Assembly (NCBI GenBank): GCA_911728455.2
Contig: OU452229.1
Location: 17,736,754 to 17,800,753, forward strand
Source: Marthasterias glacialis
Taxonomy: Eukaryota > Echinodermata > Asteroidea > Forcipulatida > Asteriidae
Direction of reading: 5' to 3'
Length of the DNA stretch: 64,000 nt
Position numbers and translations under genes: made by a program. Under the pieces are notes generated by a model. The model did not search any database and had not been told where the DNA came from. It worked only from the letters and a program-made list of their open reading frames with translations. Below are positions 9,001 to 17,500 of this stretch, piece by piece. Every line of letters starts with the position of its first letter. The first letter of the stretch is position 1.

Positions 9001-11304
9001 TCATAGTGGCGACACAAAATGTATTCCTCCTTTGCAGAGAGGAAGAAAGATCCTGGATCTTTCCTCTGTCAAAGAAAATATATTAATAATAAACGGAAAT
9101 AAAGGTGGCCCATAAAGGTTACTATAAGCCCATAGATCATTATTATTGCTTCTTAAATAAGTACAAATTTTGGGTGTTATGTCGGAGGTAGCCAAAGTTA
9201 GTCGGAGGTAGCCGAAATGATAACTCAGTATAATGTGAAGTTTCTTCAGGCAGTGTGGAGGATTGTGGTTCGATCTTGTTTCAGATGGGTGAGGGAAATG
9301 TGCCATAAAAATGCCGTCACACACATCACTCACAAATTCTTGAAAAGCTAAAGTTTAGCGTTAGGGTCATAATGATTGTATATTTAATATTAATACATTG
9401 CTTCACAATGCCATCAAATAAAAAGTTGGTGTATGGGTAAAACGTAAATAATAGTACCGTTCCGTCACCCGTTTCTGATCGACACCTATTTCCGATCAAA
9501 TTTTATTTACGTTTACCACAAGAATGGGCGAGATCCACGGGGACCAGTACTATGTGCTATGATCAGGCTTCAACATTTTGAGAATACAGTTTCCTGTCAA
9601 TAGTGACACCCAAAAGTTTATAAAAAGTCTCAAATTCGGTATAAATCACTAATGCACTATTTTGCTAATAATCAAGTGTGTCAAAAAAATACAATCTACA
9701 GTTTAACATTCCAAAAAGAAGTTTCAACTTATACATCAAGTTTCATTCTCCTTAGGTTAGGTAGAACCTCGGCCTCTAGCTAGACCCAGTAAATGGGGCG
9801 CTGTTCTCATTTTTTTTACTTCGTCGGTCGTACAAGCACTACAACTACTACTATTGTAGTATAGCCCCTACATTGTGCCAATACGCTAGACTACCTCCGC
9901 TTAGTCCAGCATATTGGCACAATGTATGGGGCTACTACTAGTAGTACGACCAACAAAGCCAAAACCTAAAAAAAAAGGAATACAGCCCCCCAGTTAAGTT
10001 ACTGGGTCTAGATCACGTCATGCTGTTTTTAAGTAGGATGGCATGCCAATGTTGCAAAAAATAAAGTTTATCTCAAGTGAATTTGTAGCCCCACTAGTGT
10101 GGCAAGGATTTTTGACATCGGTTGAATCCTTAGCCACACGTCCAAGCCTATCTTTTGTGCAGCTCGTCCCCCTATCCGCCGCACCGAAACCTAACGGGTG
10201 CGGCGCTGGATTTTAACCAACTAAATGTGTCCACGTACCTCTTAGCTTCCCTCCGGTACTTTGGCTGTTGAAGTTACTAACCTTATTAAGGGCAAATAAT
10301 CATTTGAATTTTGCTCAAAATTACTCAACACAAATAGATATCAGCTAGCGATCGGGGCCATTTTGATTACCCAGAATGCATTGCCATGACGAAGTCACCA
10401 GAGTGCAAAAACAATTCAGCGGCTGTTTCATGTGACAGCTACAGCTAATGAAACAGCTTAGAATACAAAATGCATGGAGTCAGAAAAAGTGCATGCACCA
10501 CGGATGGCGCGAGAGTATAAAAACAATTTCAGAATGGAGTCAGAAAAAAGTGCAAGTACCAAACTATGCGTGCATGCAACCGATGCCATGCACTTTTTCT
10601 GACTCCATGCATTTTGTATTCTAAAGCTGTTTCATTAGCTGTAGCTGTCACGTGAAACAGCCGCTGAATTGTTTTTGCACTCTGGTGACTTCGTCATGGC
10701 AATGCATTCTGGGTAATCAAAATGGCCCCAATCGCTAGCCGATATCTATTTGTGTTGAGTAATTTTGAGCAAAATTCAAATGATTATTTGCCCTTAATAA
10801 GGTTAGTAACTTCAACAGCCAAAGTACCGGAGGGAAGCTAACAGGTACGTGGACACATTTAGTTGGTTAAAATCCAGCGCCGCACCCATTAGGTTTCGGT
10901 GCGGCAGATTGGGGGACGAGCTGCACAAAAGATAGGCTTGGACGTGTGGCTAAGGATTCAACCAATGTCAAAAATCCTTGCCACACTAGTGGGGCTAGTG
11001 AATTAGGTGATTTTCACAATTCAAACTGCAGAAGAGCCAGCAGCTGCAGGAGAGGAAAGGATAATAATACAGAAAAATGAAAATTAGCTATTTATGATAA
11101 TATACCGTTATCTGATCAGAAACTGGTTTCACCAGGAATACAGATTACAGACTCGTCATTAACATTAACAAACCAACAAACCTTGGCTGTGACAAGACGC
11201 ATGTGTTGTTCTCTGTATCGGGTATTGCACTCATGTCTGAGAATATCTAACTCCGTTTCGCTGCTGAATGTCCAGCATCTCTTCTGAGTACTGCTCTGAA
11301 ACAT
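9..11304 (-). CDS. CCNH: Cyclin H gene, nine exons, C-terminal end off window
   Basis: Cyclin H pairs with CDK7 and MAT1 in the CDK-activating kinase, also part of TFIIH, in the nucleus. Nine exons join in phase: 11182-11304, 8943-9065, 8136-8209, 6670-6871, 5461-5568, 4609-4664, 3574-3644, 2989-3100 and 9-84, totalling 945 nt or 315 codons. Human cyclin H is 323 aa, so only about ten residues plus the stop should lie beyond the left edge. Landmarks seen include [10 protein letters not shown] at the N-terminus, [16 protein letters not shown] and ACKIEEFNV in the first cyclin box, and [12 protein letters not shown] before the second box. Introns are 0.4-2.9 kb and repeat-rich. Intron 5 carries a minisatellite derived from exon 5. 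The gene lies downstream of TEP1 on the same strand, 3.1 kb away. Identity is from family knowledge, not a search. Confidence 0.95.
325..570 (+). mobile_element. Degenerate non-LTR retrotransposon (LINE) reverse transcriptase fragment
   Basis: Translation gives [17 protein letters not shown] near 338-393 and [14 protein letters not shown] near 472-515. Both are typical of the C-terminal part of LINE reverse transcriptases. There is no intact frame across the fragment, so it is a dead remnant in the last visible CCNH intron. Confidence 0.8.
1081..1160 (+). repeat. tRNA-derived SINE head
   Basis: A tRNA-like stretch with an A-box-like GGTTAGCTTAG and a B box GGTTCAAATCC. The ends GGCTGGT and GCCAGTC can form an acceptor-like stem. 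It is treated as SINE rather than tRNA because close relatives recur nearby on both strands with shared 3' sequence. Confidence 0.7.
1342..1424 (-). repeat. tRNA-derived SINE head (minus)
   Basis: On the minus strand it reads TAGCTCAGTGGGTAGAGCAC and then B box GGTTCAAATC. It lies next to and opposite the copy at 1081-1160, so the pair forms an inverted arrangement. Confidence 0.7.
2200..2345 (-). repeat. tRNA-derived SINE copy (minus)
   Basis: Minus-strand TAGCTTAGTTGGTAGAGTAC and B box GGTTCAAATCC. The adjoining ATAAACCACRAGGGAA block also occurs near 1287 and 43754, showing an element body shared between copies. Confidence 0.75.
2505..2585 (+). repeat. tRNA-derived SINE copy (plus)
   Basis: TAGCTCAGTTGGTAGAGTAC followed by B box GGTTCAATTCC, the same family as the copies at 1342 and 2200. 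Confidence 0.7.
2989..3100 (-). CDS. CCNH: CCNH exon 8
   Basis: Codes [20 protein letters not shown] then [16 protein letters not shown], the C-terminal helix after the second cyclin fold. Acceptor TTTCTCAG, donor AT/GTAAGT in phase 2. Confidence 0.93.
3574..3644 (-). CDS. CCNH: CCNH exon 7
   Basis: Codes [20 protein letters not shown] then IK. Acceptor CTGATCAG, donor A/GTAAGT in phase 1. Confidence 0.92.
3735..4347. mobile_element. MITE-like element, TTAACCAGTT family, copy A
   Basis: About 0.6 kb, starting near TTAACCAATTGGTGCC and ending GGCGGCAACTGG, an imperfect inverted terminal repeat. It shares internal blocks with copies at 16460, 18711, 28305, 39597 and 45426, for example TTGTTCCAAGAAGAGGATTA and TTTCTTTGTGCC. 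No transposase is seen; short reading frames inside are not conserved as frames. Confidence 0.8.
4405..4523. mobile_element. Short foldback repeat, GGCGGCTACGG family, copy 1
   Basis: About 120 bp palindromic element: TCCGAATTGGCGGCTACGGC on the left mirrored by GCCGTAGCCATAGCCGCTAA on the right. Related copies occur at 11436, 23984, 46800 and 61960. Confidence 0.8.
4609..4664 (-). CDS. CCNH: CCNH exon 6
   Basis: Codes [18 protein letters not shown], second cyclin fold. Acceptor CTTTACAG, donor AA/GTGAGT in phase 2. Confidence 0.93.
4981..5460 (-). repeat. 32-bp minisatellite derived from CCNH exon 5 and its splice donor (15 units)
   Basis: Fifteen head-to-tail units of exactly 32 bp fill 480 bp and abut exon 5. 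On the minus strand the consensus is RTAAAATCAGCCTCTTGTAC followed by TCCCCATCTYAG. The last 22 nt of each unit are copies of the exon end that codes LLYSPSQ. Some junctions keep CAG/GTAAAA, others have drifted to TAG/ATAAAA. The unit farthest from the exon is the most diverged. Confidence 0.97.
5461..5568 (-). CDS. CCNH: CCNH exon 5, source of the adjacent minisatellite
   Basis: Codes [20 protein letters not shown] then [16 protein letters not shown], matching the human segment residue for residue in length. Acceptor TTTCAG, donor CAG/GTAAAA. The last 22-26 nt and the donor are repeated fifteen times in the intron that follows. Confidence 0.95.
5990..6150. repeat. Interspersed repeat, copy 1 (partner near 42160)
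   Basis: Blocks such as GTGCCACGCTCAC, GTCAATA, TTGCCTA and ACATTGACTCCCAAAATGGC recur in the same order at 42155-42340. Origin unknown; it lies in CCNH intron 4. Confidence 0.6.
6670..6871 (-). CDS. CCNH: CCNH exon 4 (cyclin box)
   Basis: Codes [20 protein letters not shown] through [12 protein letters not shown]. Acceptor TTCACACAG, donor AAG/GTAAAT in phase 0. This is the most recognisable cyclin H segment in the window. Confidence 0.96.
7321..7456. mobile_element. Foldback element, about 136 bp
   Basis: The left arm TATCCTGTTGGTAAGTGATG continuing to GGAGCCGGAAGTGCA is mirrored by TGCACTTCCGGCTCC continuing to ACTAACCAACAGGATA. The arms are about 43 bp with a 50-bp loop. MITE-like, in CCNH intron 3. 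Confidence 0.85.
8136..8209 (-). CDS. CCNH: CCNH exon 3 (cyclin box)
   Basis: Residues [20 protein letters not shown] onward, the start of the first cyclin fold. Acceptor CCTCGCAG, donor AT/GTAAGG in phase 2, splitting the Met codon that precedes LTCVYLACK. Confidence 0.95.
8286..8560 (+). repeat. tRNA(Leu/Ser)-type SINE split by a younger insertion
   Basis: GTGGCCAAGCGGATTGGTTA resembles the A-box region of the window's Leu/Ser-tRNA-derived SINEs, and GTTTGAATCC with GTCGTGACACTTG resembles their B box and downstream part. Between them, 8333-8489 is an inserted foldback element flanked by an 8-bp duplication. Confidence 0.8.
8333..8489. mobile_element. 157-bp foldback element with 8-bp target duplication
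   Basis: Flanked by GTGGCTAC at 8325-8332 and again at 8490-8497. The ends are inverted: ATTCGCATTGGACTT on the left and AAGTCCAATGCGAA on the right. The interior repeats GGTAAGTTA/TAACTTACC in both orientations. An 8-bp duplication fits hAT-type insertion, but the superfamily is inferred. Confidence 0.85.
8943..9065 (-). CDS. CCNH: CCNH exon 2
   Basis: Residues 42-82, [20 protein letters not shown] onward, ending PPMPPSVK. The acceptor TTTGACAG has a long pyrimidine tract and the donor is AAG/GTAAGT. The 12 residues before EEY match the length of the human segment before EEM, which supports this 5' boundary over the internal CAAAG/GAG. Confidence 0.9.
9780..10017. mobile_element. Palindromic MITE-like element
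   Basis: TAGACCCAGTAAATGGGGCG on the left mirrors CAGTTAAGTTACTGGGTCTA on the right. Inner arms ATTGTGCCAATACGC and ATATTGGCACAAT also pair. A half copy (CAGCGCCCCAGTTACTGGGT) sits at 59285-59355. Confidence 0.85.
10084..10996. mobile_element. 913-bp giant palindrome with 8-bp flanking duplication
   Basis: The arms at about 10086-10495 and 10587-10997 are near-perfect inverted copies of about 410 bp with a 91-bp loop. AGTGAATT at 10076-10083 recurs at 10997-11004, a probable target duplication. The ends read TAGCCCCACTAGTG on both strands. No transposase frame is present. It lies in CCNH intron 1 and behaves like a foldback, hAT-like non-autonomous element. Confidence 0.93.
11182..11304 (-). 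CDS. CCNH: CCNH exon 1 (start codon)
   Basis: Codes residues 1-41, beginning [16 protein letters not shown] at the ATG ending at 11304. It ends LVTAK with donor AAG/GTTTGT, phase 0. A longer exon ending at 11149 was considered but dropped once exon 2 was extended. Confidence 0.9.
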
Positions 11305-11435
11305 CACAAAGCTGAGGTTTTAAGTCCGATTGCCTAACAGAATGAGGCTACAATTAATCAATCTATTGTGAATTAAGCAACTTGACTGACTGAGCATGGT
11401 AAACAACCAGCAGCTGGTGAACTAATGTTGTCCGT

Positions 11436-11540
11436 CCGGCCGAATTAACGGCTTCTGCAGTGGCTATGGCTGGATCGTGAAAACGCCTATTCTAATACGT
11501 TGTCGTAGCAGCCAGAGGCCATAGCCATAGCCAACTGAGC
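11436..11540. mobile_element. Short foldback repeat, GGCGGCTACGG family, copy 2 (diverged)
   Basis: GTGGCTATGGCTGG and AGCCATAGCCAACTG pair as inverted arms around a centre like that of the 4405 copy. It lies just upstream of the CCNH start region. Confidence 0.55.
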
Positions 11541-11684
11541 ATGCATCAAATTGGTGCTGGTACGAACTTTCAAATTTTGTTAACGACCGTCACACTCACC
11601 GCAAAAACAGCAGCACTTTCAAAATGGAATTAGTATTGCGCCCTCTGGCTGTCAAAAATACGGCTTATTGCAGAAAATCAGGGG

Positions 11685-11935
11685 CGTAGCCAGGATTTTT
11701 TTCACTAGGGGGGGCACGGGGGCGGGGGACCACGGGGGCGGGGGACCACGGGCACGGGGGGGGGCATTGCTTTTCAGTGGGAGGTGGCAGGTACTATGTT
11801 TTTTAAATGAATAACATGTATCTACATTTTTTGATCAATTTTTTTTCATGGGGGGGGGCACCTGGGGGGGGGGGCTAAAAAAATATAAGGGGAAGGGGAC
11901 ACGTGCCCCCAGCCCCCTTGGCTACGCTACTGCAG
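11685..11935. mobile_element. G-rich element with GGCGTAGCCAGG / GGCTACGC ends
   Basis: It begins GGGGCGTAGCCAGGATTTTT and ends CCTTGGCTACGCTACTG, an inverted pair about 240 bp apart, with long G runs between. A similar start (GGCGTAACAAGTCC then poly-G) occurs at 63905 near the right edge. MITE-like. Confidence 0.7.
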
Positions 11936-13614
11936 AAGATGTGATGGGATATTGGAGATCAGACTGGGCAGAGGGGAGGTGTGGGCAGGGGAACTTGAAA
12001 GAAAAAACATTGATTCTCAAACTGAAGCTTCAAGTTAACTTTGTATTGTAGGCTCAATTTTTGTCATATTAGTGGGAAGTTCCATATCCGACTACCACTT
12101 CCTAAGGGATTTTTTAGATTGTTTAATGGATATTGGGCTTTAATTTCCCTATTTTTTAAATACCCCTCTCAAAAAATGTCCAAATGTACTTACTCTTCAG
12201 AGGATTGTCTACCAACAATCAGGGAGGTATAAAGATGAGGAAGAAACATACTAAGGACTAATCAAACAAAAACTGTCAGAAACAGCTCTAATTTCCCAAT
12301 ACGTATAACTTTAATAAAAAATAACTCTCTCTATGCTACAGATTTTCAATAAACTGAACCAAAAGTCTGATCACATGCCACTATAAATTCTATGAAAAAA
12401 ACCAAATTATATATATATATATATATATATTCAATGTTTTTCAGCCAAGTCTTGAGGTCAGTGATTGATGTTAGAGAAAACTACAGCGAAACTCTTAAAA
12501 AGTTATAAAGACAGTGTTGTCACAGGTCTCGTGAACGTGATGGGGCTTCCATTGGACCATCAGGTCTCTGTCTCGCTCTCTCTTGGACTTCCAGGTCTGG
12601 ACTACAACACTGTTATTAAAGACTTCACATTCCATCAGAATTTTGCTCTCTGGGTGTAAAATAAGTAGCTTTCCCAAGAGCTACAAAAATAAGACGTGAC
12701 ATTCAAATTTGCATAGGTATACAACTTGGACAAATTTAGTTTCTCAATTTTGCTTCTTAATGGGTTAATCTGCAGTATCTGTAATAATACATGTAGTATC
12801 TAAGGATACAATTTGTGGAATGTTGTATTATTTGTAATTGCTTTGCCATTGATTGACTTTGATAATGTGTAAATAACTAAACCTTGAAAACCCTGAAGGG
12901 GTGGTGTGTGAATAAAAAATACCACTGTGTTAATTTCTTTTATCCTCCTCCAAATACAAGATCATCCCACAAACATCTTCTGCATAAGTGATTTGATCAT
13001 TATACAGACAAGACATTGCAAATATAGACAATATATTTCAAATAGTCTAGTCACACTTTATAGTATATGTTTCTACATATTTCCAACAAAGGTTTAAGTT
13101 CACATCTCACATCTTTTAGAAAATAAAATAAACGGAGATAAATTGAATTATCAAATCTCCCACTTTCTTACTATTGGCTTCTACCTACACATCTTATTTT
13201 CACACATTCAAACATAGTTATTATTACAATTTTTAAAATTGTTTTTTTAACAACCGTCTACTTGTAGATTAATAGTCTTACCAACTGTGTTCAAAAACAC
13301 TTTTTTAAACCAAAAACATCAAACCAACTCCTTCAACGTTCTTTAAAAACCTTAAATTGCAAGATTTATTTTCCGTTTGACACACCATTGTTGAAAGGAT
13401 GATGAAGATTTCATTTCAAAATTATTGAATAAAATTACAACCTCTTTGTTTCAGAAAATATCCTTACATATTTGGGAATATAATCACTAATTTATAACAA
13501 TAATAATGATACCAGAGTCTTTAATGGCGCACACACCTCCCACCAACTAGTTAATACTAAAGGTGCTTATTTTTAGTTATTATTATTTATTAGACAGGTT
13601 TTTTTCGAGAGAGA

Positions 13615-13918
13615 TTATTTGTGTAGCACTTTATAAGGGTTTATAAGATGCTATGGCACATTAAGCAGGCACTGCCAGAAACACCGGGGCAAACTCCTTC
13701 TCTTAGCGATAAGTGTAACTGGGTTCTTTTACATGCATTACACAATGCACGGGACTTACGGCTTTATGTCCCATCTGAATGACGAAGCCATATTTGAGAT
13801 TAAGTGTCTTGCTTAAGGACACAAGTGTCAAGACCTGGACTCGAACCCTCACCCTGCTGATCAGAAACACCAGAACTTGAGTCCAGTGCGCTTGACCGCT
13901 CGGCCACGACAGACCAAT
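13615..13918 (-). repeat. Full-length Leu/Ser-tRNA-derived SINE
   Basis: On the minus strand it starts CGTGGCCGAGCGGTCAAGCG, has B box GGTTCGAGTCC, then the shared body block CACTTGTGTCCTTAAGCAAG, and ends near CTTATAAAGTGCTACACAAA. About 300 bp. The same head and tail recur at 44706-45025 on the plus strand. Confidence 0.85.
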
Positions 13919-14408
13919 AATACTCGGATTTCAAATGAAATAGGTTTCTTCAAAAAAAAAAACATGACAAGTTTAGCATCAGTGAAAACTTGTAAGGGTT
14001 ATTTTATATGTTTCTAAGAATGTATTTCTTGAAAACATATAAAATGATGGGAATGAATTTTAATCTGATAGTAATGTACACAGTTGGAGTAAACCAACAA
14101 GGAAATATTTTCCCGAGGTTTATAAACCAAAATGTGACACAATCCCTTATCCACAAAAGCTGTTCAAACTGGGCCCAATTTTCTGGCTTTGATTTTAAAC
14201 GAAAAATCAGTATTTACGGAGGAAGAGGAATCAGCACTTAACGTAAGCGTATTTCCACAGGTTAGCTAGGAATTTTTGCTTATGTGCGTGCGTGATCTCA
14301 CGTCACTATGCATTGTTTGCTTACATAGCTGGGGCAGAAATTTGGCGCTTACCCTGTCAGCGCTAGACATTGGACCCTAGTCTTTCACAAACCCTTTAAC
14401 TCTCTCAC

Positions 14409-14552
14409 TTAATATTTTCCGCTTGAACTTTTACTGCACCATTCCAAGAAGTACACATTACCAAGTTTGTCCCCACAGATGAAGTCAGCGCATTCTGGGA
14501 TTGGTGAGGTCGTTACTGAAGTAACAGAAGCTTGGCAATAGAACTGACCAAC
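14409..14552 (-). CDS. TEP1: TEP1 exon 48 (stop)
   Basis: Residues 2625-2671 and TAA at 14409-14411. Codes [14 protein letters not shown] to [17 protein letters not shown], the terminal WD40 strand seen at the end of other TEP1 proteins. Acceptor TCTCAAG, phase 0. Confidence 0.95.
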   Translation of the reverse strand, partial: VGQFYCQASVTSVTTSPIPECADFICGDKLGNVYFLEWCSKSSSGKY

Positions 14553-17500
14553 CTTGAGAAAATGAAGACAGAACAATTATTAAAGATGTAGAATTTATAT
14601 TGTAAAATACTAATAAAAGTACGTTTTAAAAATTGAAAAACAGACACATAATATTATAAGCTATCATACAAGCACGAGTGGAATAAGGGAAAATATAGCG
14701 CTTCTGCAGCCCATATCCCACGTGGCCGGATATAATACAACTTTAAGCGTTATTTGATGAAGAGCAAAATGTGCAACGTGCAAATTTTTAGAACTTCATT
14801 TTGCACTCTCCGTATACGGTGCATGACGCATGATACTCAAAGTACGCAGAGTGCAATATAGACTACTGTGGGAGTATGATATGGTTTATTATCTTCCAGT
14901 ACGCGCTAATTCTCCAATCAGATTGCTCAACGGGAGTGTGATAATAAACCGATATCATACTCCCAGTAGTCTATGTTGCACTCTGCATATTTAGAGTATT
15001 ATGCGACATGCTCGGTATGCGGACAGTGCAAAATAACGGTCTAAACTTTGCGCGTTGCTCTTCATCAAATAACGCTCTAAACTTTTAAACTTTGCGCGTG
15101 TGATTTGTATTGTATGTTTTCATAAGGCAGTATGAAGTTGACTGGAAGATAAATTTGTTATCACACGTGCGCTCTTTGAATACAAGAAAATATAGTGCGT
15201 CTGCGTCAGCCTCATGGGATATGGGATGTAGAAGTGCTATATTTTCCCGTATTCCACTCGCGCTAGTGTGATAACTTATATTATCACACTCCCATTGAGC
15301 AATCTGATTGGAGGATTAGCGCGTACTGGAGGATAACATTGATTATCTAGACATTCATAGTTCAATTTTACCTGTTTTAGGTTCTTACGAGACCACAACT
15401 TGAGGCTGCTGTCTTCTGAGGCCGTGCAGATGACATCATCACAGACAGCTATATCATTCACCCCGTCTGTGTGAACCTACAAATAAAGCATAATGACATT
15501 ATTAACCACAAAAACTTTCTGAAGTAGCTAGTAGCTATTTTAATTCAAGTACGATCTCTGGGTTTTCATAAAATGTAAAAAATCTACCTGTTTCAGAAAT
15601 GATCAAACTTAACTGTTATGTACAGCCCTAATTCTTTTCTCATTTCTAAGGGGTTTGTGTGGGTACAATATTTTGATCTACAAACTGGTCAAATGTAGCA
15701 GTTCGATGTCAAATTGTTTGAAACCAGACGCTAACCTTAAGCAGTCACTCTTAAAAACCTACCTTTTTCTTTGACACAACTTCTTGCGTCAAGACATCGC
15801 ACACTGACAAGTAGCCCATGGAATCTACTGCTAACACAGCTTTCTTCAGTCCCTTGCAGACATCGCCTAACCCAAGAAGCTTTCCACTGCGGATCTCTAC
15901 CCCAGTACAAGCTGGTACCCAGCAAGGGGGCTGGTAACCAATAACCGTCTCCTCTGGGTTCATGATGGTGAATCGTGAGGCAGGGTTCAACTCCTAACAT
16001 GAAATGATTAATAATAATATACAATACAGAATTAACTGGGGGGGGGAAAATTGCCCTGTAAAAAACATTTGTTTTTTATATTTTTGTAAACAAAAGGAGT
16101 TGTCCTATATAGGATTAAAACTGATAACCATGAACCTTAAACCTTGAACTTTGAACTTTGAACCATGACCAAGTGTTTTAGACACCACATAGGATTTTCT
16201 TACCAAATTTCTGAAGTGCTGTATCTCTCCTGCTGCGGTAGATGCCACCATGGTGTTATCTCTGAGAATCTTAACATCTAAAATCCAGTTGGGGGAGTCT
16301 TTTTCATCCCTAGGAGAAAAAAAACATAAAACAAAACCAAGTTGTTGTAAGAAAACTGTCACTGTAATTACAAGAGAAAATCCTTGCCATTGTGCAACCT
16401 ATTCTGTGAACAAAATAGTCAATACACAAAAGCATTTCAAAAGTTAAATGATACACAATTTAACCAGTTAACGCCAAATGATATGTACACCATTATTTTC
16501 CATGCCAAAAAAACGGGTGATGTGAGTTTTGCATTTTTCTGTGAAATTCGAAGCCCAGATCAACGGTTGTCCGGACATTGAACTACAGAGCGTGCACTCA
16601 CCGTTTAAGGCTTTGCTTCACCCATACAAAGAGGATGAGTGATACTGGAAATTATGCTGAAATTCTCCCTTTATGCAAGGGTTATTGTGTTTCCACCATT
16701 GTATATAATTGTCTTTCAGCTCAATGGAGGTGAGTCTGAGTGAACCAAGTCTCCAGCCTTGGTTATGGATTTAAGACCAACCCTCGGCCGTGTCTCAAGG
16801 CCGAGGTTTCGCGATTGGTGGTGCATAGATATAATATTTTCTCGATAAAGAAACAACTAATCCTGGAGCTTCAAATAGAATCTTTGTTCTCTTGGCCTTG
16901 TTAAGTCGGCAGTCAATTTCCAAAGGCGCTAAGACCTATCTTAAGATGAGTAAATGTATGAATCAATCTTAATTGCTAAGGAGAGTGTGATGTCCCAATA
17001 CAAATCACTATGCATCTTAAAGTTAGGATGATTCCTAAGTTAGGAAGACTTTGGTGAAATCGACTGCAGGGCTTCTTTGTGTCAGCGGTACTCTCAAGGA
17101 AAAGTGATTCCAGCAATTCTGAGAAATTAATCCCGCCAGACTGGACGGGAAAAAAATGGAAGATCCCCGGCGTTAACTGGTTAAGACGAAAAATAAAAAA
17201 AATGTTGTAATACCTTTTGTAGATTGATCGTAGTTTGCCTGAGTCACACCTGAATGAGCACACCATGGCTGCCCAGTGACCTGTGTAAAGGTTATCCCTC
17301 GAGGGGTCATAGGTCATACATGTGATGGGGCTCTTCTCATGACCGTCTGCCTGCATACTTCGCCTCTGCCTGTAAGAATAATTATTTTTCCAAACATTAA
17401 AAATGTTACGGAACACAAAATGAAAAAAAATAAATAAATCTTTACCCTTTTCAGAACCTTACAGAATGAGCAATTCACTCAATACCAGATAAATGAGTAA

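Larger units (their letters stand above)
11305..14408. other. Intergenic spacer between TEP1 stop and CCNH start
   Basis: No coding sequence was recognised. It should hold the CCNH 5' UTR and promoter and the TEP1 3' UTR. A minus-strand ATTAAA at 14059-14064, about 345 nt past the TEP1 stop, is a weak polyadenylation candidate; the first canonical AATAAA is near 13586-13591. The stretch 12.7-13.6 kb is AT-rich without recognisable structure. Confidence 0.6.
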
